Shown: positions 8,701-18,829, counted from the stretch's first letter. The stretch is 64,000 bases of DNA from Histomonas meleagridis (GCA_020186115.1 WSYJ01000060.1:2976001-3040000), one strand, 5' to 3'. A program made the numbers and translations. Notes: generated by a model from the letters alone, not told the origin.

Positions 8701-10572
8701 TTAAATGTTTCTTTTATATAATTTCATATTTTTAGATGAATATACTTCTTTCCAATCACTTCCTTCCTTTATCATTCTTTCATTTTCGCCCACACAATTC
8801 AAAGCATATAACACTTTTGGTGCTATATATTTATTATTTTGGTTAGCAAGCAAATTATTTAATTCTTTTTCTTTATCGCTTGCATCAAATCCAACCGAAT
8901 TTGCGATTGCATTACTCACAACAAACGACTGTTTACCGCCAAGCACAGCGACTGTGTCGTAGTTACTATTTGTAGTTACGAACACTGATTTTATTGGCGT
9001 GTTATCAGCGATCCATTTAGCGACATCGAATTTTTCTTGATCGAATATTTGTTTCTGCGAATCCTTAAGTCGCTTGAATCCTAACAATGTTGAAACCAAC
9101 GACAAAACATAAATCAACGAAAGAATCCCAATAACAAACCCTTTAAGTTCAGCGTTTTTAATTCTTTTCGATATATTATAAAATATTTTTATGATTACAA
9201 TCGATGATATTGTCATCCAAAATGGATAAAAAACAAAAACATTTTGCGCATTAATGAATTGAAATGTAAAGAGATTTCCGATAATAAATATAACAAAAGA
9301 TGAGATATACAATGGCTTAAGCTTCTTGCCAACATAAAACCAGCCTAAAAAAATGGAAATAAATGGTAACACACCTAACGCTTCATACCACACTTGAAGA
9401 TTTGGAAAGTATGAGCCTTGAAGCATGACTTCATGTGAAAATGTTTTCCTTCGAATCAAACTAAGCCGATTCGATCGTGGAATATAATGAAGTAATGGAA
9501 ATGCTCCAACAACTCCAAACGATATTAATAATATGAGAATTTGCTTTTGGTAATTTAACCATTCTTTCTTATTCTGATATGGAAATCGGAGTAAAAAATA
9601 AACAATAAGATATATTACCATACAAAAGAAGACTTGGTGTTGAATAGCAGGCAAAAGACCTGTTACTATTCCAATAAAAATCATTTCGTTCATTGAAATA
9701 TTTTTCAATGATAAAACGATCATAACCGCTAAGACACAACTTAATGAAAGTTGTGATGGACGATGTGCAAAGATATATTGAAGAATTGGATGTAACCATT
9801 GTGTTCGATATTTGCCATTTTCGGAAACAAAATTGAGGTTTTTGTCATTTCGTGGCTCTTTTTCAAACCAACTCCAAAAACCATAACCACCGGAGAAAAG
9901 GAACAAAATTAGAGTCAGTATAGGAAGGAATTTCCCTTTGAGATAAATGTGTGATAAATATAACATTTGATAACATATTGAGAAAAACATTAAAAATGAT
10001 GGAACTAAAAAAGCAATTTTATCACTGGCAAATCCGATCTTAAGCATTGCAGAATGAACTGCAGTGAGCCATTTACTATATGAATGACATTTGTAACAAA
10101 TTGGATTTCTGATTTTGAAGATATTGACAAAGCCACTATTTACACCTTGATAAAAGGAGTTTGTAAGAGCAAATTCTTCTGTAAAATCTTTTTCAATTAA
10201 TGAATTACAGCTTCCAAATTCTTTAAAATACATTCTTGGAGTAAAATAAAAAGAAAGAACAATTGAAACCGAAATAAAAATAATGTTTATAATTGTTGGT
10301 TTTGGAATTAAAAATCTTTCTTTTGTTTTCTTCATATTTCTTAAACGAATTATGAATCCGCCAACAAAAAGAGCTGAAGTATGAACTAATAAGTTGAATT
10401 TGGAAAAGCGAAGATAAAATGAACACAAATAAAATATCAATGTTGATAAACCAAATCCAATTGGAATTCCAATTGACATAATTGCATATGTACATATTAC
10501 TGATTGAAGCAAAAAATATGTAAGTTGGAATCCGAAATATAATTGGCTGCAAACAAGTGCAACCCAAAGCAT
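8701..10572 (-). CDS. Polytopic membrane protein with C-terminal lumenal domain (GT-C-like?)
   Basis: The protein has 623 aa with about 11-13 hydrophobic spans over residues 1-500 (start MLWVALVCSQ). A ~120-residue soluble C-terminal domain then contains AKWIADNTPIKSVFVTTNSN and LGGKQSFV. Such 'iad.tp..svf.t' domains following many spans are seen in membrane GT-C-type glycosyltransferase-like proteins. I cannot see a diagnostic catalytic loop (for example DxD/ExD in the first lumenal loop), so enzyme activity is not claimed. Likely ER/Golgi or plasma membrane. Confidence 0.85.
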   Translation of the reverse strand: MLWVALVCSQLYFGFQLTYFLLQSVICTYAIMSIGIPIGFGLSTLIFYLCSFYLRFSKFNLLVHTSALFVGGFIIRLRNMKKTKERFLIPKPTIINIIFISVSIVLSFYFTPRMYFKEFGSCNSLIEKDFTEEFALTNSFYQGVNSGFVNIFKIRNPICYKCHSYSKWLTAVHSAMLKIGFASDKIAFLVPSFLMFFSICYQMLYLSHIYLKGKFLPILTLILFLFSGGYGFWSWFEKEPRNDKNLNFVSENGKYRTQWLHPILQYIFAHRPSQLSLSCVLAVMIVLSLKNISMNEMIFIGIVTGLLPAIQHQVFFCMVIYLIVYFLLRFPYQNKKEWLNYQKQILILLISFGVVGAFPLLHYIPRSNRLSLIRRKTFSHEVMLQGSYFPNLQVWYEALGVLPFISIFLGWFYVGKKLKPLYISSFVIFIIGNLFTFQFINAQNVFVFYPFWMTISSIVIIKIFYNISKRIKNAELKGFVIGILSLIYVLSLVSTLLGFKRLKDSQKQIFDQEKFDVAKWIADNTPIKSVFVTTNSNYDTVAVLGGKQSFVVSNAIANSVGFDASDKEKELNNLLANQNNKYIAPKVLYALNCVGENERMIKEGSDWKEVYSSKNMKLYKRNI

Positions 10573-10907
10573 CTGAAACTAATGCAAACAAACATTGTGA
10601 AATTTAATAAAAATTAGACAAAACATTCATCTTTCTTCCTAACAGCTCATAAAAATAACATGAAACCCAAGTAAAAACAATGCGTTTTTTAAAAATTTTC
10701 TTATTCTAGAACAGCGTTTATAATTAAAAGTAAAAAATCATTATAATCTAATCTTGATTCCATATTTTAGAAACAAAAAGCATAAGTTCATTATATAACA
10801 GGTAACTTGTTACCTGATAATTAAACCTCGTATAGGTGGTTGAAGACAGAACTCAAAAAACAGCTTTTAAACAATTTCAAAAAGAGCGGTTAACTGCCCA
10901 AACAAGG
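10573..10907. promoter_or_regulatory. Divergent intergenic region with 18-bp palindrome
   Basis: This region separates the polytopic protein (-) and the PDI-like gene (+). At 10799-10816 it holds a perfect inverted repeat, CAGGTAAC-TT-GTTACCTG, about 90 bp before the PDI-like ATG. The remainder is AT-rich with no RNA gene seen. Confidence 0.55.
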
Positions 10908-12266
10908 ATGTTTGCATGTTCTTTGCTGTTTGCAATCGCAACATCAATCAATGTGAAATACGCGACACTAGAAGAAGCTAAGGAAGCTTGTAATAAAGGA
11001 TTTACTTATGTATTGGCTTCCTCATCTCAATCATTTGAATTTCCAGCTCTTGTGAATCATTTTACAAACGCTGCCCATGCTTCAAAAATCGATGGATTTT
11101 TCTATATCATTGATTTAGCACAAACACCAATTCAACCAAGTGATTTGAATGCAACTCATTTCCCATGTGTTGTATTTGGAAGTGAGGGAATGTTCAAAAA
11201 TGTCCAGTACAATGGAATTGAAGAAGAATACATTAATGCTTTCATGAGCACAAATGCTGTTTCAAAACCAAAAGTAATCAAAACCAAAGAAGAATTAAAT
11301 CAATTATATAGCACTTCCTCAATTGCCCTTATTGTTGCCTTTGAGGGAGCCTCACCAGAAACATATCCAACCTTTTCAGATTTTTATATCAATCATTATC
11401 ATGAATTAACCGTCGTTTATGCAGATCCATCACTCTTCGAAAAGCCTGGATTTTACCTTTACCGTTACGTTGACTCCGTTCTTGTTGAACTTCCAGACTT
11501 AACAGAAATGAGCGATCGCGATATTCCACAAGTTCTCAATAGAAACCTCTTCCCTGAGTTCTTGAAGCTTAATGGTGCTGTTATTGGCCAATACGAACGT
11601 GAGAAGCAGATCTATGTTGTTCTCATGCTTGTTATGGAAGATTTCTATCTTTCCAAAGAACAGCTTGAACTCGCAAGAAAGATCAAAGAAGAGACAGGAC
11701 TCAATGTCACTTATTGTGACGTAGAAAACAGTCAAATTCTTTCCTTTAGATATGGACTTCCAGATTCATTAGATTCAACACTCGCAGTTATTGATCATAG
11801 CAAAGACCGCGAGCTCAAGTACATGTTAAAGGACCAACTCAATCTTGACAACGCGCTCAAACTTATTGACGATGTCAAAGAAGGCCGCGCAACTCCATTC
11901 TGGAAATCTGAATTTGAGTTAATCAAGTCAAACGACAACTTGACATCTGTAACAGCGAACTCTTTGCTCGAAATGATTGAAGCCAAAGATACATTTGTTA
12001 TTGTATTGTATCAAGTTGCTTATGAGACTCTTGATGCCTACATAAATGCCACACAAATCCTTAAGCCGGAACACAAGGACGTTACATTTGGAAAGTTCTC
12101 CTTAAGATACAACGATTGGCCAATCGATTTGCCAAAGTCAAGTGAAGTTCCTTACTATATGGTATTCGTTAAAGGAAAGAACGTTTATGAGGGAACGATA
12201 GAAAATACAGCAGAGGCAATTGTCCAGAAGTTAACGGAAGCCTTGAACGTTAACCAAGAGCTATAA
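10908..12266 (+). CDS. ER-lumenal PDI-like thioredoxin-fold protein without CxxC
   Basis: The protein has 452 aa from ATG 10908. The frame is open further 5' from a GTG at 10836, but the ATG directly precedes a signal peptide (MFACSLLFAIATSINVKYA). The spacing and hydrophobic-strand pattern suggest several thioredoxin-like domains, e.g. DTFVIVLYQVAYETLDAY where an active-site strand would be, and a cis-Pro-like VPYYMVF near the C-terminus. No CxxC is present anywhere. The C-terminus is NQEL, resembling KDEL/KQEL-type ER-retrieval signals. It is therefore best read as a redox-inactive PDI-like chaperone or lectin-partner in the ER. The domain count is approximate. Confidence 0.75.
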   Translation: MFACSLLFAIATSINVKYATLEEAKEACNKGFTYVLASSSQSFEFPALVNHFTNAAHASKIDGFFYIIDLAQTPIQPSDLNATHFPCVVFGSEGMFKNVQYNGIEEEYINAFMSTNAVSKPKVIKTKEELNQLYSTSSIALIVAFEGASPETYPTFSDFYINHYHELTVVYADPSLFEKPGFYLYRYVDSVLVELPDLTEMSDRDIPQVLNRNLFPEFLKLNGAVIGQYEREKQIYVVLMLVMEDFYLSKEQLELARKIKEETGLNVTYCDVENSQILSFRYGLPDSLDSTLAVIDHSKDRELKYMLKDQLNLDNALKLIDDVKEGRATPFWKSEFELIKSNDNLTSVTANSLLEMIEAKDTFVIVLYQVAYETLDAYINATQILKPEHKDVTFGKFSLRYNDWPIDLPKSSEVPYYMVFVKGKNVYEGTIENTAEAIVQKLTEALNVNQEL

Positions 12267-12351
12267 AAAATCAATTGGCTAGTTTACTTGTTTTTTGAAA
12301 TTATCGTTCCTCTGAGGCCAAATTACTCAATTGAAAAGGGTAAAAATGGCT

Positions 12352-12358
12352 TCATTTC
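12352..12358 (+). promoter_or_regulatory. Inr-like element TCATTTC
   Basis: TCATTTC lies 6 nt before the Sar1 ATG at 12365. It is a visible match to the Inr core TCAYTTY; function inferred. Confidence 0.45.
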
Positions 12359-12364
12359 AAAGAA

Positions 12365-12937
12365 ATGGGTTTGTGGGATTGGCTGATGAGCTTTTTCGAA
12401 TGGCTTGGCCTCAAAAATAAAACAGGAAAGCTCCTGTTTTTGGGTTTGGATGACGCTGGAAAAACTACATTAATGCAAATGCTTAAAACAGGTAAATTTA
12501 TGCAATATGACCAAACAAAAACCTATACCGTGGAAAACCTTACAATCGAAAAAATCAGCTTCTCTGCTTACGATCTTGGAGGTCACGAAATAGCACGTGA
12601 AAGTTGGGAACAATATTATATGGATGTAAGTGCTATTGTTTTCATCGTTGATGCTGCAAACCCAGCAAGATTTGCTGAGGCAAAAGTAGAGTTTGATAAA
12701 TTACTTGCAAATGAAACAATTAGAAATACGCCAATTCTTGTTCTTGGTAATAAGATTGACAAAGAAACTGCTGTTTCTGAAATAGAATTAGCAAATGCAC
12801 TTGGCATATTCAACCAAACACCAGAAAATGTAACCTCAGTTCCACCTGGTGTTAGACCATTAAGAATTTTTATGTGCTCGATCAAAAACAAATCAGGTTT
12901 TGCCCCAGGATTCAAATGGGTTGCTAAATTCATCTAA
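12365..12937 (+). CDS. SAR1: Sar1 small GTPase (COPII)
   Basis: The protein has 190 aa starting MGLWDWLMSFFEWLGL. This amphipathic N-terminal helix, rather than a myristoylation site, is typical of Sar1. Motifs: GLDDAGKT (P-loop), T in TKTYTVENL (switch I), DLGGHEIAR (switch II), GNKIDK (NKxD) and CSIK (SAK position). The insertion before the C-terminal helix (ENVTSVPPGVRPLRIFMCS) also fits. Sar1-GTP bends ER membrane and recruits Sec23/24. It matches the family's usual length. The stop is TAA followed by A. Confidence 0.95.
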   Translation: MGLWDWLMSFFEWLGLKNKTGKLLFLGLDDAGKTTLMQMLKTGKFMQYDQTKTYTVENLTIEKISFSAYDLGGHEIARESWEQYYMDVSAIVFIVDAANPARFAEAKVEFDKLLANETIRNTPILVLGNKIDKETAVSEIELANALGIFNQTPENVTSVPPGVRPLRIFMCSIKNKSGFAPGFKWVAKFI

Positions 12938-13333
12938 ACACAATAATTTTTCAAAATTTTTCGCAAGTGTGGGTTTTAAACGGTCTCAATTTTCACGCAA
13001 ACGATAGGAAAATTCAATAATCATGAAACCGTTTTCTCAGAAAAGAGCCATCGTCATTTTGGGAATTGGTGATTTGTAATAAAAAATTAAACTGCATAAA
13101 CATTTTCAAGCAGTAAACCAGTAAAGTATTTTGATAATTTAATTATGGGTAAATTTTTGTTTGTTTGTTTGTTTTTTTTTTTTTAGACAAATGTCTTAGC
13201 AAAGTAATGAATTTCTTTGGCCAAGTAACAGAAGACAAGAAAAAACTCCAAAACTCAAAATCGACACATGAACAAAAACATTTATAAACTATTTTTATTT
13301 AATCCACAATCGCAATTATAATTATTATCTTCA
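12938..13333. other. Intergenic spacer with 18-codon mini-ORF
   Basis: This lies between Sar1 (+) and the ArfGAP (-) 3' ends, where no promoter is expected. Yet it carries TTTTAAACGGTC at 12974-12985, TTTTCACG near 12989, and a short ATG ORF at 13023-13079 (MKPFSQKRAIVILGIGDL, then TAA). It could be a relic gene start or a microprotein; see findings. Confidence 0.35.
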
Positions 13334-15394
13334 TCAATAAAATGGTTTTTGTGTATGATATTGTTTTCTTCTTATGTTAATAGTATTTCTTCTTTGCATC
13401 GAATGAATTGCCTTTTCTATTTGTTGCTGCTGTTGTTCATTATTCGTTTCTTCATCTTCCTCATTTATCGGCTCATTCACAACTTGTTCTTTCGGCGTTT
13501 CTATTGGATGAAACGGAATATCTGTGGGCGGCGTAACGGTCGTCGTTGTGACCTGAAGTGGAGTTGTTGAAGAGAACTTAGAAATCAAAAATTTACAATG
13601 AGAATTCATCGCTATTGCTAAAGGATGTGCGGTTTGTGCAGCATTTATGTCGGCGCCCATTGCTAATAATGCATTAACTGCACTAATGTTCTTGAAATAT
13701 GTTGCATACGAGAGAGCACTCCATCCATTTGCATCAAGGCGATTGATTTGTCGTGAGTTCATACAAATTATAACTATTAATAATGGATTTCCAACACATG
13801 CAGCAGCATGGATTGGAAGAAAACGACCTGAGAGCTTACGGCCTAAGTTGTCATAGAGAGCAGCGACAAGAAGATCGAGTGGATTTTGTTCAGATATTGC
13901 TTTGAATGGATTTGGTACGGAATCAAGCTTTTGAAGGTACTGTTTGTCTACGTACTTCTTACGGATGAAGGCATCGCGCTCCTCTCGGCTTTGGACTTCG
14001 GTAATTTTTTCATTGCCAACATTAAATTCGTAATATTTGTTAAGTGGATTGTTGGGATAAAGCTCGAGAAGACGAAGGTTGTATGGGTTGATTGTATCTA
14101 ACTTAAGTGAACGAACTACTGAGACATTTGCTATCGCACGATGAACACCAGCACATTGATCGCAAAGAGTCATATTTCGGTTCATAAGAAGCCAATTGGC
14201 ATCTTGTTTACCACAATCTGCGCAATAATGTGGGGCATCTTTATGACAAAGAGATGCTGATCGTTTTTTGGGTGGACCACTTAGTACTTCAGCTATTCCT
14301 CCTTGGATTGCGGCGACCCACTCATCAAGGTCATATTGAGAAGGGGCTTGTAGCACGAAGATTTTATCCTTTGTGATCAGGTTAAAAACGTACGCGCGGT
14401 CTTCGGTTGTATTGAAATTAATTGAGACGAATTGAAGGGGTATTGAAAGTGAGGGGTTATGAGCGGTTTCCGGCGAAAGTGACGCGCTAATTGTCCCATT
14501 CATACAAACAAAGAAATACTTCTCCCATGTCTTGGTAAGTTTGCCTCGCTTACGCCAAAGGTATCCCTGCTTAGATTTGGTCTCGCTTGTAAATGGATTA
14601 TTAAGATTTTCAAGTTGTCCGGGTATCTTTGATATAACAATGTCACGATTGATTTTACTTTGGGCATCAAGAGCAACAAGATCGGCTTGGGCATTATGAC
14701 TGTCTTTGAGAACAATTTCACATGCTTCTTTCGTATCACGTAATGACTCTGTCGTCGCGTTTACTAGACTGAGAGCAAAAGAAGTGAAAAAGGCACCAAT
14801 TGTATTGTTGATTTTTGCTTCTGTTTCATCAATGGATGTTACAAAATCGAAAAACGATAAACACGATGATTCATATGCTTTTGTATATTCTGAATATTTG
14901 TCGCTTTTTGGTTGTTTGCCTTTTCGAGGAACTGCAAGATATCGTTCTTGAGCTGCGTAATATTTATCTAATTCTCGGGCTTGTGCTTTTTGAGCTTCAA
15001 TGAATGAAGGAAACTCTTTTTTAACAAACCTTTTCAGTTCGTTTTTGTTTTCATCTTCAGTTTTTTGGAAATGTGATTGTAAACTTTTAGATACTTCAAG
15101 AATAGAAGAAACCAATTTCCTGTAACTTGAATTAGTACAAATTAATTCGAAGCTATCAAACCCATTTGCAATGTCGTTGATGTTTTGGCATAATTGGAAA
15201 CCTGTTTGAGTATATTGTCGAACTAATTTTGATATCTTTTTCAGTTGATTTCCAAGTTGATAAACTTGTTGGTAGCGCTCTTGGTGCTCCATAATAAACA
15301 TAGGGTTATTGTGTAGATTTGCAAAAGGCAGTGGATCAAAAGACATCTTTGTTTGTTTATGGGTTGTAAGTGTCAGATCCGTTGGTATCGGCAT
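13334..15394 (-). CDS. BAR-PH-ArfGAP-ankyrin protein (ACAP/ASAP-like)
   Basis: The protein has 686 aa. Residues about 35-255 are helical and BAR-like. Residues ~275-370 are a PH domain (KQGYLWRKRGKLTKTWEKYF ... DLDEWVAAIQ). Residues ~385-500 are an ArfGAP zinc finger, CADCGKQDANWLLMNRNMTL then CDQCAGVHR, with C-x2-C-x16-C-x2-C and the arginine finger after GVH. Residues ~555-625 are two ankyrin repeats. A Gln-rich low-complexity tail follows. This is the domain order of ACAP proteins, which stimulate GTP hydrolysis on Arf at endosome or plasma membranes. A second in-frame ATG (15346, MSFDPLPF) could be the real start. Confidence 0.93.
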   Translation of the reverse strand: MPIPTDLTLTTHKQTKMSFDPLPFANLHNNPMFIMEHQERYQQVYQLGNQLKKISKLVRQYTQTGFQLCQNINDIANGFDSFELICTNSSYRKLVSSILEVSKSLQSHFQKTEDENKNELKRFVKKEFPSFIEAQKAQARELDKYYAAQERYLAVPRKGKQPKSDKYSEYTKAYESSCLSFFDFVTSIDETEAKINNTIGAFFTSFALSLVNATTESLRDTKEACEIVLKDSHNAQADLVALDAQSKINRDIVISKIPGQLENLNNPFTSETKSKQGYLWRKRGKLTKTWEKYFFVCMNGTISASLSPETAHNPSLSIPLQFVSINFNTTEDRAYVFNLITKDKIFVLQAPSQYDLDEWVAAIQGGIAEVLSGPPKKRSASLCHKDAPHYCADCGKQDANWLLMNRNMTLCDQCAGVHRAIANVSVVRSLKLDTINPYNLRLLELYPNNPLNKYYEFNVGNEKITEVQSREERDAFIRKKYVDKQYLQKLDSVPNPFKAISEQNPLDLLVAALYDNLGRKLSGRFLPIHAAACVGNPLLIVIICMNSRQINRLDANGWSALSYATYFKNISAVNALLAMGADINAAQTAHPLAIAMNSHCKFLISKFSSTTPLQVTTTTVTPPTDIPFHPIETPKEQVVNEPINEEDEETNNEQQQQQIEKAIHSMQRRNTINIRRKQYHTQKPFY

Positions 15395-16193
15395 TGTGAA
15401 AATTCAATGGCGACTGCGGCTAATAAAGCCAAATATCTGTAGCATTAATGTTTCTCAAAAAAACTGTAATCTATCTTGAGTAATGCATTATTTCCTTATA
15501 AAAATAAAAAAGCCCAGGAATATAGAAAAGAATTACATAAATAGATTTTTTTTACTTACAAATATAATTTATAAATCAATTGATGAATCATCATGAAATA
15601 TACATATTATGTTAATTGCAAGTAAAACTAATTATAGTTTCAACTTATTGCTTTTAAAACAAAAACTAAAGACTTTTGATCATTTCCAAAAGTCATTTTG
15701 TGAAAATTTGAATTCTGGAAAAACATCATCAAAAAAGTGACATAATTTTACAAATGAAAAATTAAATTAACACAGAAATCTCTTTATTAATTATTTGCAA
15801 TTCGAGCACCGGAACAACTTTTATTTATCAGCTGAAGTATCTACCCATTTTTTTCTAGTTTTTCTTTCCAATGATTATTGACCATTTTTTTCTATAGTTT
15901 TGTGTACACTGTAAACAACTCCCACACAAGTGCCAACACTGAAGTCAGTTCATACCCAACATTTAGCATGAAATAACACATCAAAAAAAAATAACAAATA
16001 ACAAATAATTCCATTTAGAAATTGACCATCCTAAACTCATTCATTTCATCATCTAAGCAATCCAATTAACTTGTACGCACTAACACATAACACACAAAGA
16101 CTCTTGCACAAATCCTGCCTCAGCTGGAGTTAGCCTTCGGAACGGTTAACGGTTATATGCGTTATCTGCCTCAAATTTGAATTTATTTAGTCT
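15395..16193. other. 800-bp divergent intergenic region
   Basis: No credible gene. The 3' 60 bp contain tandem AACGGTTAACGGTT at 16141-16154, likely promoter sequence for the next gene. A GTACGC plus ACTAACACAT arrangement at 16070-16086 was considered as an intron and rejected. Confidence 0.5.
16141..16154 (+). promoter_or_regulatory. Tandem AACGGTT elements
   Basis: Two overlapping TTAACGGTT-type copies lie 40-50 bp before ATG 16194. The core AACGG matches Myb-type binding sites, and T. vaginalis promoters use a Myb-like factor on an AACG-containing motif. Function is inferred. Confidence 0.45.
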
Positions 16194-17099
16194 ATGGAAA
16201 AGGAAAAAGAACCGAACCAAGCCAAATCAAACATAATAACATCAAAGCTTCAATCATCGTCTTTGTTGCTTAATTGTACAAACGAGCGTGCTACAAACAT
16301 GTTTAAACATCTTTTAATTCACATTCAACAATATTTGAATAATTCATCAGAAGGAAAACCTACAACACAATTACAGAAGCCAAAAGAAAAGCCAAAGGTA
16401 GCTTCTCATCCGAATAATCAAACAAAAAAATCAAATCAAAATCAACAAAAATCTCAATCTTCCCCAAAAACTCCAAAAAAACAACCTATTCGTACTTCCC
16501 TAATCACCGCAAGTCCTCTTCCATACCAAATACAGATGCCACCAGTCAAGCGAATCAAAACTCCAGATTGGATCGAAAATAAAGAGCCTATATCACCACA
16601 AATTTCACAAGAATCAAGTCCACTTGTCCCTTTTGAAGAGTTCAACTTTGTAAAAGAGCATCAAATGATTGAATTATTTGAAGCTCGAATCATATCAGGA
16701 ATCGAAGAAGATTTCTACCACCCTGCACAGGCTAGAGACCTTGCTGCAGAGTCGTTTGACGTCGTCATGACCAAAGAAGAGACAGAAAAAAGTGATCGAT
16801 ATCAATGCACAATGCTTCCAGAAAAGACTCCTTTGTTTTGGCCAGAGCGAGTTTGGGACACTCCAGAGTCAATGATGACCGAAGAGGAGTCTAACAGTCT
16901 GAAATCAGAAATCGAGACAATTAATATATTGCCGAAAGAATTCCCAAAACCACCGCCGCCAAGGTCGCCAACGCCATCGCAACACAAAAGATCACATAGT
17001 TCAAATACAAAGCGATCCAGACATAATTTTGTTGTACAGATTCAATTTGGATCAATTGATACAGATGACGATGACTTCACAGACTTTTCCGATTTTTAG
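16194..17099 (+). CDS. Unrecognised, largely disordered protein
   Basis: The protein has 301 aa, start MEKEKEPNQA. It is low complexity: Lys/Gln/Pro/Ser-rich in residues 50-115 (KKSNQNQQKSQSSPKTPKK) and Pro-rich at ~250 (PPPPRSPTPSQHKRSHSS). It ends in an acidic aromatic tail, DTDDDDFTDFSDF. No domain is recognised. Several SP/TP sites and a bipartite basic stretch suggest a regulated nuclear or scaffold protein, but that is a guess. Codon pattern and clean promoter motifs support a real gene. Confidence 0.75.
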   Translation: MEKEKEPNQAKSNIITSKLQSSSLLLNCTNERATNMFKHLLIHIQQYLNNSSEGKPTTQLQKPKEKPKVASHPNNQTKKSNQNQQKSQSSPKTPKKQPIRTSLITASPLPYQIQMPPVKRIKTPDWIENKEPISPQISQESSPLVPFEEFNFVKEHQMIELFEARIISGIEEDFYHPAQARDLAAESFDVVMTKEETEKSDRYQCTMLPEKTPLFWPERVWDTPESMMTEEESNSLKSEIETINILPKEFPKPPPPRSPTPSQHKRSHSSNTKRSRHNFVVQIQFGSIDTDDDDFTDFSDF

Positions 17100-17611
17100 T
17101 GTGTTTGAAATTTGAAATATATTTCTTACGCCAAACAATAGATTTTGTTGTTCATAAGGAGAAAATGAATTACATGTTTTTTTGTAAATTTTTCATCTAG
17201 TTCAGATATTTGTAAACTCTTTTTATATTTTTTTGAATCTTTTTTGCTGGAATCTAAAATATATTGATTAAAATGATGAAAAATTTGGAATATGTCCGTA
17301 AAAAGATTATGTAAGTTGATGCTCCAAAAAGAAAGTAGGAAATAACATGGAAAATGATAAATATGTTGCAATTATGAAGTATTTGATAAATAATTTAACG
17401 AAATAGTTCACCATAGTTCGAGTTTAGAACAACAAATAAGGTAATGAATGTAAGTAGAGAAAGTGTTCTAGTGTGCCTAGCTTCATGAAACATTGTTAAA
17501 ATTTTGTGTCATGAATAAGACAATGTTTATCTCTTTAGTCTTCGACATGACAAAGTTTCATACATTGAATTGTAAGAGTGCAAGTAATGTTAGCAGTATT
17601 AAAATATTAAA
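17100..17611. other. Intergenic spacer
   Basis: This lies between the disordered protein and the WD40 gene. An 81-codon minus-strand ORF (17126-17371) has no recognisable features and is treated as chance. Nothing else is seen. Confidence 0.5.
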
Positions 17612-18829
17612 ATGAAAGAATTTAATTTTATTGACATGTTATGTGAAATTATCATGTTATGTTCTTTACTTGAAGACAAATTCGAGAAACTTCCTGATCT
17701 ATCACCAACCCAAGTCTGCCTCTTTGACAAACGCGTTACAGCGTTTTGTATAAGCTTTCATGGTAATATTTTTGCGTTTGGTTTTTCTATTGGGAAAATT
17801 CTTCTTTGTGATTCCAGATGCTTAGAAAGCAAAAGATACTTTGATGGAGACACCACCGATATATCATCTCTTTCATTTTCGAGAGACACTCTTTTTATTG
17901 CGTCAGGTTCCATAAGTGGGAAATTTGTCATTCATTCCATCACAAGAAAAACAGTTGAATTTCTATATGAATTTGACAGTCCAATTGCATATGTTCAATA
18001 TAGTCCCAAAGTTTCTACGTTAATATTAATCCTTCTTGAAGATAATACGTTATATTTACTTGAACAACAAACGTTAAGGCTGATTCAGATTGCAGGGGAA
18101 TATACTGCTGCAACATGGTCAAATAAAATGGGTGAGATTTACGCGTCAACGCCCGAAAACATCATCAAAGTATTCAATCCATTAAATTTCAATGAGATTC
18201 AATCGTTCGATCTTGGACCCGAAAAGTGCCGCACTATCAGTTCAATTGTTATATCGCATAATGATCGATTTTTCTTATGTCTTGATAAAGCTGGTATTGC
18301 AAGGTTAGTTAGTATTGAATCTAAAGTCACATGTTATACAATTGTAGATAAAGTACTTCGACTTAAATATTCAGTGGCTGCTTTTGATCTTAAAGATGAA
18401 TATATGTTTCTTTCTTCTAAAAGTTATTCATCACAATCATTTATAGCTTGTGAGGTTATGACAGGAATGACAACGCATACATTTTTTGGGTTAAGTGAAC
18501 CTGTTTTAAATATTGTTTTTCATCCTTTACAGCCAACGATTTATACAATTTGTAAAAATTCATTACATAAATGGACTTCTGCAGAACGATTAAGATCATT
18601 TTGTAGTATTCCCACAAATATGTTAATAAAGTATAACAAGGATAATTACGTTAAAAGCGAAGAATTTGACCTTTTAACTGAAGAAGATGTCGAAAAACAA
18701 TTAAATGATGTAAACAAGAAGCAAATAGCTATAGTGGATTTCATGATAAACGATGATAAGGAGTTCTCTGATGATGATCTGTTTCCTAATCAAATGAAAA
18801 TTTTACCTTTCGAAGAAGAAAATGAATAA
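17612..18829 (+). CDS. RBBP5/Swd1-like WD40 subunit of a COMPASS/SET1 complex
   Basis: The protein has 405 aa from ATG 17612. A start at 17654 (MLCSLLEDKF) aligns better with the N-terminus of RBBP5 family members (short acidic 'LLE.f' before the propeller). Degenerate WD40 blades cover residues ~30-330. The C-terminal part is diagnostic: FHPLQPTIYTICKNSLHKWT corresponds to the RBBP5 'WHP.rPiias...v.iW' blade. An acidic hinge (SEEFDLLTEEDVEK) and FSDDDLFPNQMKILPFEEE then follow, as in the 'SSDEE...LLYLPI.PE' motif that contacts Set1/Ash2. The family is part of histone H3K4 methyltransferase. The stop is TAA followed by A. Confidence 0.7.
   Translation: MKEFNFIDMLCEIIMLCSLLEDKFEKLPDLSPTQVCLFDKRVTAFCISFHGNIFAFGFSIGKILLCDSRCLESKRYFDGDTTDISSLSFSRDTLFIASGSISGKFVIHSITRKTVEFLYEFDSPIAYVQYSPKVSTLILILLEDNTLYLLEQQTLRLIQIAGEYTAATWSNKMGEIYASTPENIIKVFNPLNFNEIQSFDLGPEKCRTISSIVISHNDRFFLCLDKAGIARLVSIESKVTCYTIVDKVLRLKYSVAAFDLKDEYMFLSSKSYSSQSFIACEVMTGMTTHTFFGLSEPVLNIVFHPLQPTIYTICKNSLHKWTSAERLRSFCSIPTNMLIKYNKDNYVKSEEFDLLTEEDVEKQLNDVNKKQIAIVDFMINDDKEFSDDDLFPNQMKILPFEEENE

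Noticed and set aside
16070-16098. GTACGC ... ACTAACACAT as an intron in a 5' leader
   Set aside because: No upstream coding exon, and the sequence after ACTAACACAT does not give a proper AG at the expected distance; the promoter motif lies downstream of it.
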